Assembly (NCBI GenBank): GCA_040143965.1
Contig: JASJQH010006902.1
Coordinates: forward strand, 1-45,285
Direction of reading: 5' to 3'
Source of the DNA: Basidiobolus ranarum
Taxonomy: Eukaryota > Basidiobolomycota > Basidiobolomycetes > Basidiobolales
Length of the DNA stretch: 45,285 nucleotides
Shown: one piece after another, positions 1 to 14,662 of the stretch
Position numbering within the stretch: position 1 is the stretch's first letter
How the letters are laid out: each line of letters opens with the position of its first letter
Notes under the pieces: generated by a model
What the model was told of the DNA's origin: nothing
The model's input: only the letters and a program-made list of their open reading frames with translations
The model's database searches: none
Program-made: the position numbers and the translations under genes

Positions 1-38
1 TGAAAACATCCTGGTGGGTAGCTAGAATGACGGATCGG

Positions 39-329
39 CTAATAGTAATATTCCGGTGGATAGTAGGGATAATATCCTGGGTAGTAATAGGGACGACGCC
101 ACCAGAATGGGCGGAAGCGTCTATGGCGTCTCCATCTGCGGAGTCGCAAGTCGGACTCTTCATCATCATTATCTGCAGAAATATCACCAATGTCATCAGG
201 TTGAATGTTGTTCAGTTCCCCAACGGCATTACCGGAATCCAAAGCAGTCGCGTCGGGAGAAGCCTCTTGAGCTGGAAGAGCACTTGCTAGCAGGAAAGCA
301 GTAGTTAAGAGAACTAGTTGGATTTTCAT
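39..329 (-). CDS. small secreted Arg/Tyr-rich protein
   Basis: A 96-residue protein if translation starts at the methionine directly before a good signal peptide (start at 329, MKIQLVLLTTAFLLASALPA). The frame stays open upstream to 440, but that extension would bury the signal peptide. The mature part opens acidic (DDEESD near residues 54-59), then turns into an Arg/His/Trp block (RRWRRHRRFRPFWWRR) and ends in a Tyr/Pro tail (YYYPGYYPYYPPEYYY). There are no cysteines after the signal peptide. Function is unknown; such tails suggest wall association or cross-linking, which is inference only. No intron is needed. Confidence 0.6.
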   Translation of the reverse strand: MKIQLVLLTTAFLLASALPAQEASPDATALDSGNAVGELNNIQPDDIGDISADNDDEESDLRLRRWRRHRRFRPFWWRRPYYYPGYYPYYPPEYYY

Positions 330-1392
330 TTTAGCGATGAAGCAACAATGTTTGCGATACTTTTTTGGAGGGAAGTAGTTTTCATATATATAGGAATATT
401 TCAATTTAATTGTCTTCTCCATAACTTTCCTCCCTACCATTACTAATTGTATTTTTTGACGACAAACATGAGCTCATTCATTAGTAAGATATCTTACATT
501 TGGCCGAAGCCGAATTTATGTCACAACTAAAGCGTTTCTGTGAAATCAGTACTGCCACAGTGACAGCAAGTAATAAGGTAAATAAATGAGCATCAAGAGT
601 TTATTAAGGTGTTTCTCAGGTTATTACGTATGTATGAGAATAGTAAACATTAAATACCGAATGAACAATGTGAAAATAACTCGCATTGCGCTAGGTTGGA
701 ATCATTAGTAAGACTCATTTATTCCTCGAGATGTACACCAAGTGAAAGTGGTCACTCATATCAGCAATAATGATATGAACACAGTACTCTCATTCTTCTC
801 CGGAAATAAAAGGCAATACTGACTAGATCATAGAGACTTTTACATCTTAAGCTACATACTAATGAAGGAATACATCTTAGGCTACATACTAATGAATGTT
901 GGTTTTCCATTTCATTTGAAGTGGCTTATTGAGTGATTTTTTAGATTCAATAGATCTTGTTCTCGATTCCTAGGGTAGAAGTGGCTGGAGAAATTAACCT
1001 GAATCCAAATATTTGTCAATCACTTCATAAATATTTCTATTGTTTGTCAATCACTGGATATTTCTATACAGTTGGCACATTGATGTGTAGCGACATGATA
1101 ATACCAAATAAATCACTGTATTAGCTTGTAATAACGATAAACTAATCCTACTCCTATTACTTGAAATCTTCGCAAGATAAACAACTGAACTTTTCCAAAA
1201 TATCAGTAATACAAGATGAATTCCAAAAATTTATGACTATTATTGTTGTGGGATAGTTCTCACCATTAGATTACTAGTTACGCAATAACCCTTCCATAAT
1301 GCTCGTAGAATTCCCGGGATTCACGTGATTGAGAAATCTCAAGTTATCGCTGATTCTATTTAACTTAACCTCTATCCATTGTAAGGTTAAAT
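330..1392. other. intergenic, divergent promoters, one tandem duplication
   Basis: No convincing gene in about 1 kb of AT-rich sequence between the leftward secreted-protein gene and the rightward hydrolase gene. It must carry both promoters. It contains a 30-bp tandem doublet at 841-898. Confidence 0.6.
841..898. repeat. 30-bp tandem doublet
   Basis: Two adjacent copies of a unit beginning TACATCTTARGCTACATACT, differing at a single position over most of their length. Confidence 0.85.
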
Positions 1393-3235
1393 ATGTTTCG
1401 GTATATTGGTAAGAGAGCAAGCTTGGCGGGGCAAGCGGGCGTCAAGGTGAGCATTGTTGTATTTATTCATACCCGAACATGGATCCTTTTTCTTCTAACT
1501 CTTATCCCAACGTAGAATTGTAGATGGTACACCAACTTTCGTACTCAAAACGTTGGCACCAATCTTGTGGTTACCCTAGATAAACCCCAGTCTCTGAATG
1601 CTCTTGGTTTGGATATGTGTCGGGACCTTGGTGAGATTATTAGGGTATGTTTAAGAGCGGACGAGAGGATCTCTTGGATATTCTCGCTCATATACTTTTG
1701 TAGGAAAGCAACCAATCTGATATTGGAATGATACTACTAAAGTCCAGTAGTCCCAAAGCATTCTGTGCTGGTGGTGACGTTAGGGGTACTTTATGTTGAA
1801 TTCTTCTTTGGTCTCAGCTCATACTGACGTGAGGATATTTTTTTACTAGAGCTGATAGGTGCAATTGCAGAGAATAAAGAAAAGGGCAAAGAATATTTCC
1901 AAATGGAATATGGTTTGGATTATGCTATTGCTACCACCAAAACTCCGATTGTAGCGTTTATGAATGGCATCACCAGTAAGTGATTTATGTAGGATTCTGT
2001 TGACAAAAGAGCACTATTTAATCAATGTATCAGTGGGTGGAGGTTGCGGAATATCAGTTCATGCTCCATTCAGAATAGCCACCGAAACTACACTTATGGC
2101 TATGCCAGAAACGCGTATTGGTTTGTTCCCAGATGTAGGGAGTACCTTTTTTTTGTCTAGAATGGACGGAGAATTGGGTGTCTATTTAGGTCTTACCGGA
2201 GAGCGTTTAAAAGGAGAGGATGTATTGTAAGTGATATTTGCTACTGAACTTGCGATGTATGCTCATGATTTCTTATTTCTATAGTCTTTCTGGTCTTGCT
2301 ACTCATTACGTACCCTCTGCGCAGCTGTCGAACCTCGAAAAGGATCTATGCGACTTGGATATACCCGAACCAGAAGTGATTGGTCAAGTAATCCAAGAAT
2401 ACTCGGAAGAAAGCAGTAGTCAATTCAGTCTTGACAATGTTAGACCAATAATAGACGAGTAAGTTGACAAACCATCTTAGAGAATCGTCACAGAAACTAA
2501 GACCACACACTTTAGATGCTTCAAATATAATACCATGGAAGAGATCGTTCAAGCGTTAACAGATGAACGCTCAGAATTTAGCAAGCAAACTCTTGAAACA
2601 CTCAACCAAATGTCGCCTACAAGCTTGAAGGTAAGTCAATTGTCAAGTTGATGAAAATATTGGGAACTTACCCGGCCTTTTACCAGATAACTTTGAAAAG
2701 TATCAGGGCAGCCAAGACGTTGAGTATCTCGGATGCATTCAAAATGGAATATAAGCTGGCTCTGAAATGTCTGGTAAGTGGAGTTTCTTTCCTATAGCAA
2801 TAGCCAAACCACTCACAATGTCACAAGGAGGGTCATGATTTTACAGAAGGAGTCACGAAGCAATTGATCACCAAGACACGAGATCCATCCTGGGTGCCCG
2901 CGAAACTCTCAGATGTCTCATTGTCGGAGATTGAAAAGACCTACTTCAACTGGGAGCCCGAAACTCCGCTAAGCATCCCTGAAGAGCTGACTTACATGGA
3001 ATATCCTCATCGTAAGAATACGCTGCCTAGTGAGCGCGAAGTACAACAATTGCTGAGTGGAGAAAATCCAGATGCTGGCTCCATGCAACTAGACAGAGCC
3101 GGTATAGTCTCATGGTTCGAGTCAGATCGTATGGAGAAGCCAGGGGTTACCAAGAAAGTGTTGGAAATCTTATCCCGAAAAACGGTAGTGATGGAAGATG
3201 GTCAACTCAAGTGGGCCTCAGCACATCAATCATAA
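1393..3235 (+). CDS. HIBCH: 3-hydroxyisobutyryl-CoA hydrolase, mitochondrial
   Basis: Hydrolyses 3-hydroxyisobutyryl-CoA in valine breakdown. It is a crotonase-fold enzyme expected in the mitochondrial matrix. Nine exons join in frame to 455 residues: 1393-1446, 1516-1644, 1704-1785, 1850-1975, 2034-2226, 2285-2458, 2516-2630, 2687-2773, 2828-3235. Introns are 54-69 bp. Exon 1 gives an Arg/Lys-containing, acid-poor leader typical of matrix targeting. Family blocks are clear: [18 protein letters not shown], the oxyanion-hole glycines in GITMGGGCGIS, the [12 protein letters not shown] catalytic loop, SPTSLK, and GHDFTEGV near the C-terminal domain. Length fits fungal Ehd3-type proteins. The stop lies 45 bp from the convergent AlkB stop. 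Confidence 0.93.
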
Positions 3236-3279
3236 TACCCTTTTATCCACATCATTTGTCCATCAATATAAATATTTAT

Positions 3280-4086
3280 TTAACTAACAACTTTACGAAA
3301 AGTCAAATTAATCCTACTTTTGAAATTGGCTTTTGGTCGCTTGGGTAACGCATGTTTCCAATACTTTTGCGTTAATCCTGACATAATCAATGTAGATCCA
3401 TGCTCTAGATTGTATTCCACTTTTTTATTTTTGTCTGTTTTGTGTTTGAAAAAGAACGGTCGGGCCTGGCCGAAAGTCGTCGAAGCAATGATAGGTCTTT
3501 CCCCTAGCGGTTTTTCGTTATCTAAAAGTAATCAATGGCTTTAACATATAGACATCATTTACGAAGTAGATATACATCAATCACCTGAATGATAACCCAT
3601 GTATTCTTCACCATGCTCGTATCTATTACACAAAACGAAATTGAAATAGTCTCTTGGCAAACGTAGAGTGTCTTCCAGTTGGTAGCTAATCTCTCTAACA
3701 ATAGGATCCCACTCAGTAGGTCCTAAAGTTAAACCTGAGTAGGTGTACTCTTTATCACCGATATAAGCGATAGTTCTAGGTTGCTGTATCACTTTACCAA
3801 ACATAGTAATTGGGTATCTTTTCCAGGAGAGGTTCTCTTCCAAATACTTCAAGTACTTATCTGCTTGAGCTTGAGTGAAGTATCGTGGATAGTAAGCTAA
3901 TGTACCAGTCCCACCATGTAACTCACGTATTATAGGATCTTTTGTGGTGGGGAATTCAAAGTCATTCTCTAGAGCTTCCTTTTCAGTTATCGGTGTAGTG
4001 TCTGCTTTTCTAGGTTTCTTCTTGATTGAATCAGTAATAGTTGTTTGTACCAATTTTCTGGGTGACTTACGCCATGTATCTGACAT
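3280..4086 (-). CDS. AlkB-type 2-oxoglutarate/Fe(II) dioxygenase
   Basis: Fe(II)/2-oxoglutarate dioxygenase of the ALKBH2/ALKBH3-like group, which removes alkyl groups from nucleic-acid bases. Exon 1 is 4086-3585 and exon 2 is 3521-3280, joined by a 63-bp intron, giving 247 residues. The HxD iron ligands come together across the splice (GYHSDNE), the distal His is in YWKHALPKR and the 2-oxoglutarate-binding Arg in SRINLTFR. NFVLCNRYEHG is also a family block. I start at the methionine of MSDTWRKSP because the N-terminus there is Lys/Arg-rich; an upstream in-frame ATG at 4122 would add 12 residues. The first 60 residues are basic and probably disordered. Substrate (DNA or RNA) cannot be decided here. 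Confidence 0.9.
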
Positions 4087-4396
4087 GTTTGAAATACTCT
4101 CGCAGAGAAACAACTGCTCCACCTGAAAAGTACATCATAGTTGCTTGCTGCGGTCCCAACGATCGTATGGACTTTTTTAAGGCCAGTCATGTAAATCATC
4201 AATACTATATTTTGACTCAGATATAGTTTAAACATAATCGAACACCTTCCAGCTTAATCAACTACATAATTGAAATCAACAAAAAAGAAAAAAATCCACC
4301 CGAAGATGACTTGTAGGGGAAGATATGGATGGAACCCTTCTTGCTAGTATTAATTGATTAGTGAATTAACCATAGATACGGTTATATACAGGCAAG

Positions 4397-5549
4397 ATGG
4401 CCAAGTCAAAATATGAATATGTGAAATTTTTTGAAAAAGAGGACACTTTGTTGAAAAATACTTGGGCTGTAGTACGTATTGACGGTCGTGGATTTCACAA
4501 GTGAGAATTCTATATCTACAAGTTGAACCAGTGTTGAATACTCATTCTTTGAATAGGTTTACCGCCGCTCATTGTTTCGAAAAACCCAACGATCCACGTG
4601 GTTTATCTTTGATGAATAGAGCGGCTCAAGAGGTCATGCTACAAATTCACGATATTATCATAGGATATGGAGAGAGTGATGAGTTTAGGTGAGAGTGAGC
4701 ATTTCTACTTTATTAATATTCAGGCTAATAGTTATTTACGTTACATATTTTTAGTTTTGTTATTTCAAAAAAATCCACGTTATACAACCGACGAGAAAGG
4801 TTTGTTATTTCTTCTAAAAGAATGACGCGAAAGTTGCATTGTTTTTTTAACTTTTCTTTGAATACAGTAAAATTTGTTCTACCATCGTGAGTATATTCAC
4901 GGCGAATTATGTATTTTACTGGAATGAGTATATGCCCGATGTACCACTTCAGTATCCTCCATGCTTCGATGGACGCATAGTATTATACCCTTCAGACGAG
5001 AATCTTCGAGATTACTTAAGCTGGCGCCAGGCAGATTGTAAATATAAAACTTATGGATATATGGATACTACTTCAATCTCTTACTCACCCATGATAATAC
5101 CAACTCTAGGTCATATCAATAATCTTTACAACACATGCTTTTGGACCATTGTACAGTCTGGAGTGACAGAAACAGAGGCAGAAGCCAAACTACGCGTAAG
5201 ATAAATACAAGACATGGTGATTCCGTACAACTTTCATTCAATTGTTATCATTAATAGGGAACTGTCTCGGCCCAAAAAAATGAAATGCTTTTCACTGAAT
5301 ATGGAATTAACTATAGTAACCTTCCAGCAATGTATAGAAGAGGCAGTGTTCTTATCAGGGATAAGGTTAGTTCACATTAGAATTCTCTTGATATCTTCAA
5401 TGACTAATAATCTTCGATAGATCGAAGTTAAAAGTATCAACACCTCGGGTAAGGAAGTGACTCGTCAGAAATCCACCATCCTGATCATCCATGATGATAT
5501 CATAGGAAGTAAATTTTGGAAGGAAAGAAAGCACCTCCTCTCATCATAA
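4397..5549 (+). CDS. THG1: tRNA(His) guanylyltransferase
   Basis: Adds the essential extra G at position -1 of tRNA-His by 3'-5' addition. Seven exons join in frame to 257 residues: 4397-4500, 4557-4688, 4755-4799, 4868-5037, 5110-5195, 5258-5365, 5421-5549. The polymerase-palm metal motifs are both present: [10 protein letters not shown] and [20 protein letters not shown] is formed across the 5037/5110 splice, and the [10 protein letters not shown] and [10 protein letters not shown] blocks follow. Length is slightly above that of yeast Thg1. The gene is divergent from the AlkB gene with about 310 bp between starts, so they may share a promoter region. Confidence 0.95.
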
Positions 5550-5886
5550 TGATCATGGATGTGATCCTATTGTTCTTTTTACCGTTAGCTTGTCGGGATA
5601 ACCGTCACAATTTGAGCAAACCAATTGATTTTATTAAACATTGAGAATTGGTAACGCTAAATGCGAACAATGGTATCCGTTATTCCAACATTTTTTCCAT
5701 CATTCCAATCCATTGGTTTGAAGGTTTCTATTATGTATAGTTAAGGGGAATGAGAATGGAAATTGTATTGAAAATATATAAATATTCCTGGAGAAACAAG
5801 TGATTTTTAGCAACGAGCTTTAATATCATCTCTTCAACTCCAACCTACTTATTGAACTCCTCTCTACCCCCCCCCATTTAACTGAG
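5550..5886. other. intergenic with TATA-like element
   Basis: No gene. A TATATAAAT-type element lies near 5774-5783, about 100 bp before the next start. A pyrimidine-rich leader with a C9-type run lies just ahead of the start codon at 5887. Confidence 0.55.
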
Positions 5887-6339
5887 ATGACTTACATTTT
5901 CAAAGCACTTTTCACTCTCATATTCATGGTTCAATTAGGGATGTCTATCAAGCTATCCCGGGATTGTGAGGATTGTTTATATCAACACCTAGAACGTATA
6001 CCAGGATGTAGTCAAACGAATCTAGTCATTCCATTTCTACCTTCGAACGCTCACTTGGATCAGCAATGTCAATGCAATCTGATAAAGAATGAGAAATGGT
6101 CCACTTCCTGTGAAAATATATGTAAAAATTCCAACGCAGTGAGATTATTACAATCCGAATTAATAGCTAATCCACCGGTGGATTGTGAGAAAAATGTAGA
6201 TCAAATCGTCAATACTATATCGAAAGATCCTATTCTCGTGGAAGTAGAGGTGGCACAAATTAATCGGGCGGAAAGTGTTCCTGCATTAACTTGGATTTCT
6301 CTATTTTCTTTTACCTCCATCATTCTATGGTGGATCTAA
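5887..6339 (+). CDS. GPI-anchored, CFEM-like eight-cysteine protein
   Basis: 150 residues, single exon. The N-terminus is a hydrophobic signal peptide (about residues 1-20). The last 17 residues are hydrophobic and follow a small-residue stretch, the usual layout of a GPI-anchor signal. The mature part has eight cysteines at 27, 30, 41, 61, 63, 75, 79 and 100. The run Asp58-x2-Cys-x-Cys-x11-Cys-x3-Cys resembles the second half of the fungal CFEM domain, but the spacing after the third cysteine is longer and the first pair is CxxC instead of CxxxC. Assignment to CFEM is therefore tentative. CFEM proteins act at the cell surface, some in haem uptake or adhesion. Confidence 0.6.
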   Translation: MTYIFKALFTLIFMVQLGMSIKLSRDCEDCLYQHLERIPGCSQTNLVIPFLPSNAHLDQQCQCNLIKNEKWSTSCENICKNSNAVRLLQSELIANPPVDCEKNVDQIVNTISKDPILVEVEVAQINRAESVPALTWISLFSFTSIILWWI

Positions 6340-6803
6340 CTAGAATCACTACTATACCCGCACCCGTACAAGTATTCATTCTACTCTCGTATCAGTAACC
6401 ATAACCATATCCCCCATTTTTTCTCTTTAGATTATAGCAAGAGTGAAACAATATGTAGGATTTGCAGGATTTCATTTGTTTAATTAAATAAAAAAAAGCA
6501 GACCATCGTGAGGGAAAATACAAAAAAAGAAAAGAAAATATACTTTTGAAGATCATCTCAAATTTAACATGTCCAGAAATGTCCCCCCTCCTCTCCTCTT
6601 TCCTCCTCTCCCCATGAGATTTCATTCCTATAAGCCGGTAGAAGTTGGAGAGATGGGGATTGGGATTTAGGGGCTACATATTTTGGTTAATGTATATAAC
6701 GTGAACGTGGAGAAAGGAAAAGGGAAGGGAAGGGAAAAAGATATCGTGAAGAATTGGATTTGAATTTGGATAAATGGTCGGATATCACAAATTACTTGCG
6801 ATT
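6340..6803. other. convergent 3' region, no gene seen
   Basis: Lies between the ends of the CFEM-like gene and the USP7-like gene. It holds purine/pyrimidine-biased low-complexity tracts (around 6580-6620 and 6710-6740) and no coding signal I can support. Confidence 0.5.
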
Positions 6804-11557
<4,754 letters not shown>

Positions 11558-12654
11558 GGAGTTATCTTCCTGCTTCAGGGGACCAAATAAAAGTTGGTTA
11601 GCATAGATTCTTAAGGAGAGTTTCACGAATAATAAATCAGCAAATTTTTCGAGTTTGGGAATAAAGAGAGGGGGAAAATCCATAATAACTGTGAGGGGAA
11701 ATCGCACTCTCCTCACAATCTTAAACAAGTGGGTAACTTGATAAACCTACCATATTTTTGTTTCTATTATAGTACTTAAAGACGAGATGAATGAATACTA
11801 AAAAGCAGGCAAGAACTACTGGATGTGAAAGTGGTAAATCGATAATGTGGATAAGGAATTCAATTGTTGCGAATAGAAACCGAACCTACTACGTTCAGTC
11901 GTTATTCAAACAAACAGTGGGCCAGAAATTGATTTGATTTATTTAAAAGGGACCGGGAAGATCTCCTCGTTATACGCAAGCTCTCAACAATTGATTTAAG
12001 AATCAATTCTATTAGTATATTTCATCAAGTGTAAATACCTTGATTGCGTGCCCCAGAATCGTAGTGGAAATGGTCTAGTATAAATGATTGGATTTCCCTG
12101 GGGAGCCAATTACATGATTCAGGAGAGAGGAATTTTGATAATTATATCAAAATGCCGATCGTTTGTTGATTCCAGGATGGCACCGCACAACATAAAATAA
12201 AATATTGCTGCGACCAGTCTGTCGTATTCAAACATGTCCTATTTTATTGAAGTCACTGATGTCATATTGTGAATAATACTCGTGAATGATTCTTGCCATC
12301 TCTAGATAACCAGCTGCTGTAATTCTAGCTAGCATTCAGATTTGTTACTGCTTACGTCATCTATCCATGAGTCTGTCTAATTAGGATCTAAATTGGGTTG
12401 GGATGAAAGCTCATCATCATTCACATGTCCAGCGATATCATAGCAATATCAGGATTCGAATGGTGATTTCTGCTTTCTGCCCTTCGAAATAGATTTCAGT
12501 ATTGTACAAATCCTACACAATAGACTTGGATCTGGAATACTGTATGAAGCAATAGACGCTGTTTAATGGTATGTGGTATTATATTATAATATTATAATGT
12601 TGAGCATAATATTCTCAAAAACATCTTGCAAACGAAATGAACATGTTTGCAGTC
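11558..12654. other. intergenic, no gene seen
   Basis: About 1.1 kb upstream of the USP7-like gene and downstream of the TFIIIA gene. AT-rich, with no ORF or RNA-gene signal that I trust. Presumably it carries the protease promoter and the TFIIIA 3' end. Confidence 0.5.
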
Positions 12655-14100
12655 TTAAAAATCCTCCATGTCTAAATGTGGCACTTCAACAATGGATTTA
12701 TCGTCCAAGTACATCCCATCCGAGTCCGAGCTCATGTCGTCTTCACTGCTCTGGCCATCGTCGTATTCTGGGTGCTTGCTGTGTAAATGCCTCTTCATAT
12801 CGTATATGCGCATGAACATGTATTTACAACCGGGAGCTGCACATGGGATTTCTCTGTTGCTTTCTGGTGTAATGTAGTTATGTCCTGTGAAGATATCTAG
12901 CAAGGACGGGGCCTCGTTAACCTTGCGCCTCTTCGGAGTAGGCTCTTCCTATAGAAATCTACTTTTAAACCGCATTCAATATTCTTTTGGCATGGTAAAA
13001 TCACTTACTGAGGATTTGAGATGAACCTTCTCGTGCCGTACCAGCAGATATTTGTGAGCAAATCTCTGACCGCATCCTTGAATCTCACATACAAAAGGGC
13101 GCTCAGTCGAATGCTTGGAGAGAATGTGGGATTTAAGAGCAGATTCCTAATGTATGCAATGTATGCATTGTTAGAATCATATAATAAATGATGAAATGTG
13201 TTGACTTATTACACTGAGGAACTCCTTGTCACACCCATCATGGGTACACGGGAACTTTGGGCGATTCGGATCGTGAATGTTCAAATGATCAGTAAGTATG
13301 TCCTTTCTCTTGAACTCCTTACTGCAAAAAGGGCATATAATTTTATGAGCTTCTCTCGAGTGAACTTGTAATTCAGACCATTTGGAGAATCCACCATCAC
13401 AACCCTCATGTCCACAGAAATATCTCTGCTTTTCTGTATGGATGAGTATATTGTGAGTGAGAAGTCAATATATCACTTTAACATTAGCACCTACCTGTAT
13501 GTGTTAGTTTGTGTTTTTTAAGTTTGCTTGCAGTTGGAAACCCTTTGGAACAACCGTCAACATCGCATGCAAAAGGGTGTTCTCCAGTATGCGCACATAA
13601 ATGCTTCCGCAGTTGAACATGTTTGGCAAATGCTTCTTCACAACCTTCATGAGAACACTTGAAAAAAAACCAAGTAAATAAACCGATTTTCATCTATTTC
13701 AACCAAGTGGAACTTTATAAAAATTACTTGATAAGGCTTCGGTGTTTCGTGAATCAACATGTGTCTTTTGAGATGCTGATTTGTCATAAACTTGGCGTCA
13801 CAGCCAACATAATTGCAAATATATTTTTTAGTAGCTTCGGGATCGTGAGCTCTAGCGTGAACTGATAAGTGGCTTTCTCGGTAGTAAGCCTTGCTACAAC
13901 CAGGAAAAGGACATACAAAAGGACGCTGGAAACATACTCGGTTTAATATGAGAGAAAAAAAAATGAAAATCAGCATTATACCTCGAAAATTTAACACTTA
14001 CCTCACCAGTATGGGTTCTCTCATGCTCTTTTAATCGACAAGGTTTCTTGTAAGATTTCTCACAACCTTCGAATGAGCATGTATATGGCTTGTCATTCAT
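12655..14100 (-). CDS. transcription factor IIIA, ten C2H2 fingers
   Basis: Binds the internal control region of 5S rRNA genes (and 5S RNA in well-studied species) for RNA polymerase III. Ten C2H2 fingers can be read through several exons. The first is [20 protein letters not shown]. Most have the TFIIIA-type CxxxxC spacing with Gly before the second Cys. Finger 7 is compact (CPFCSKEF, CxxC). Fingers 1-9 are close together. The tenth ([10 protein letters not shown]) follows a linker of about 45 residues containing a basic PKRRKV nuclear-localisation-like motif. The protein ends in an acidic Ser/Asp tail. The 9+1 layout matches fission-yeast Sfc2-type TFIIIA. Start MNDKPYTC is the first methionine before finger 1. 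Confidence 0.9.
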
Positions 14101-14662
14101 TTGTTCTATAAAGTTTTACATTAGAAATGGACATACGCGAACATATATAAATATTTTTCTCGAAAACCAGATATTTGAGGTTAGATTTGTAGTGAGGGTA
14201 TCAAGTAATAGGTCCCTGAATTAATCAGTTTTCTTTAACCGAATTCTGTGGACTTGCTCATTGGTCCAAGAGAATAGTTTTAATGGGGGAAATCGAGTTC
14301 ATTGATTAGTTCATGTTTAATAACACGAATTGGTGAGTTATTCTATATTTCCACCTAATCAGGTTTACTGCGCTCAACCTGTAGCCAGGTAAGTGTGAAC
14401 AAGAACCACAAAAATGTGACTTGGAAAGGCACACATGGTGGTTGGTGATATAAGCCAATGAAATCAAGATCTGCATAGTTAGAAATAAAGTAAACAGTGT
14501 TTGATCACAACAAAATTCCCATTTAGAAAAATGTTATCAGAAATCAACAACGAATTAAGTACAGTTTTATTATTGTCCGTTAATTTAGAAACGTCTGGTT
14601 TAAGCAAAGAAAGTGGTAGTAATTGTTGTAGGTGATCTCTTCAAGTTTATTATACTCTGAAA
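14101..14662. promoter_or_regulatory. divergent promoter region, TFIIIA / CAF-1
   Basis: 562 bp separate the leftward TFIIIA start from the rightward CAF-1 start, so both promoters must lie here. No motif was identified with confidence. Confidence 0.5.

Noticed and set aside
3320-3544. 74-codon rightward ORF after the hydrolase gene
   Set aside because: It is antisense to the second exon of the AlkB-type gene, whose sequence is clearly family-like.
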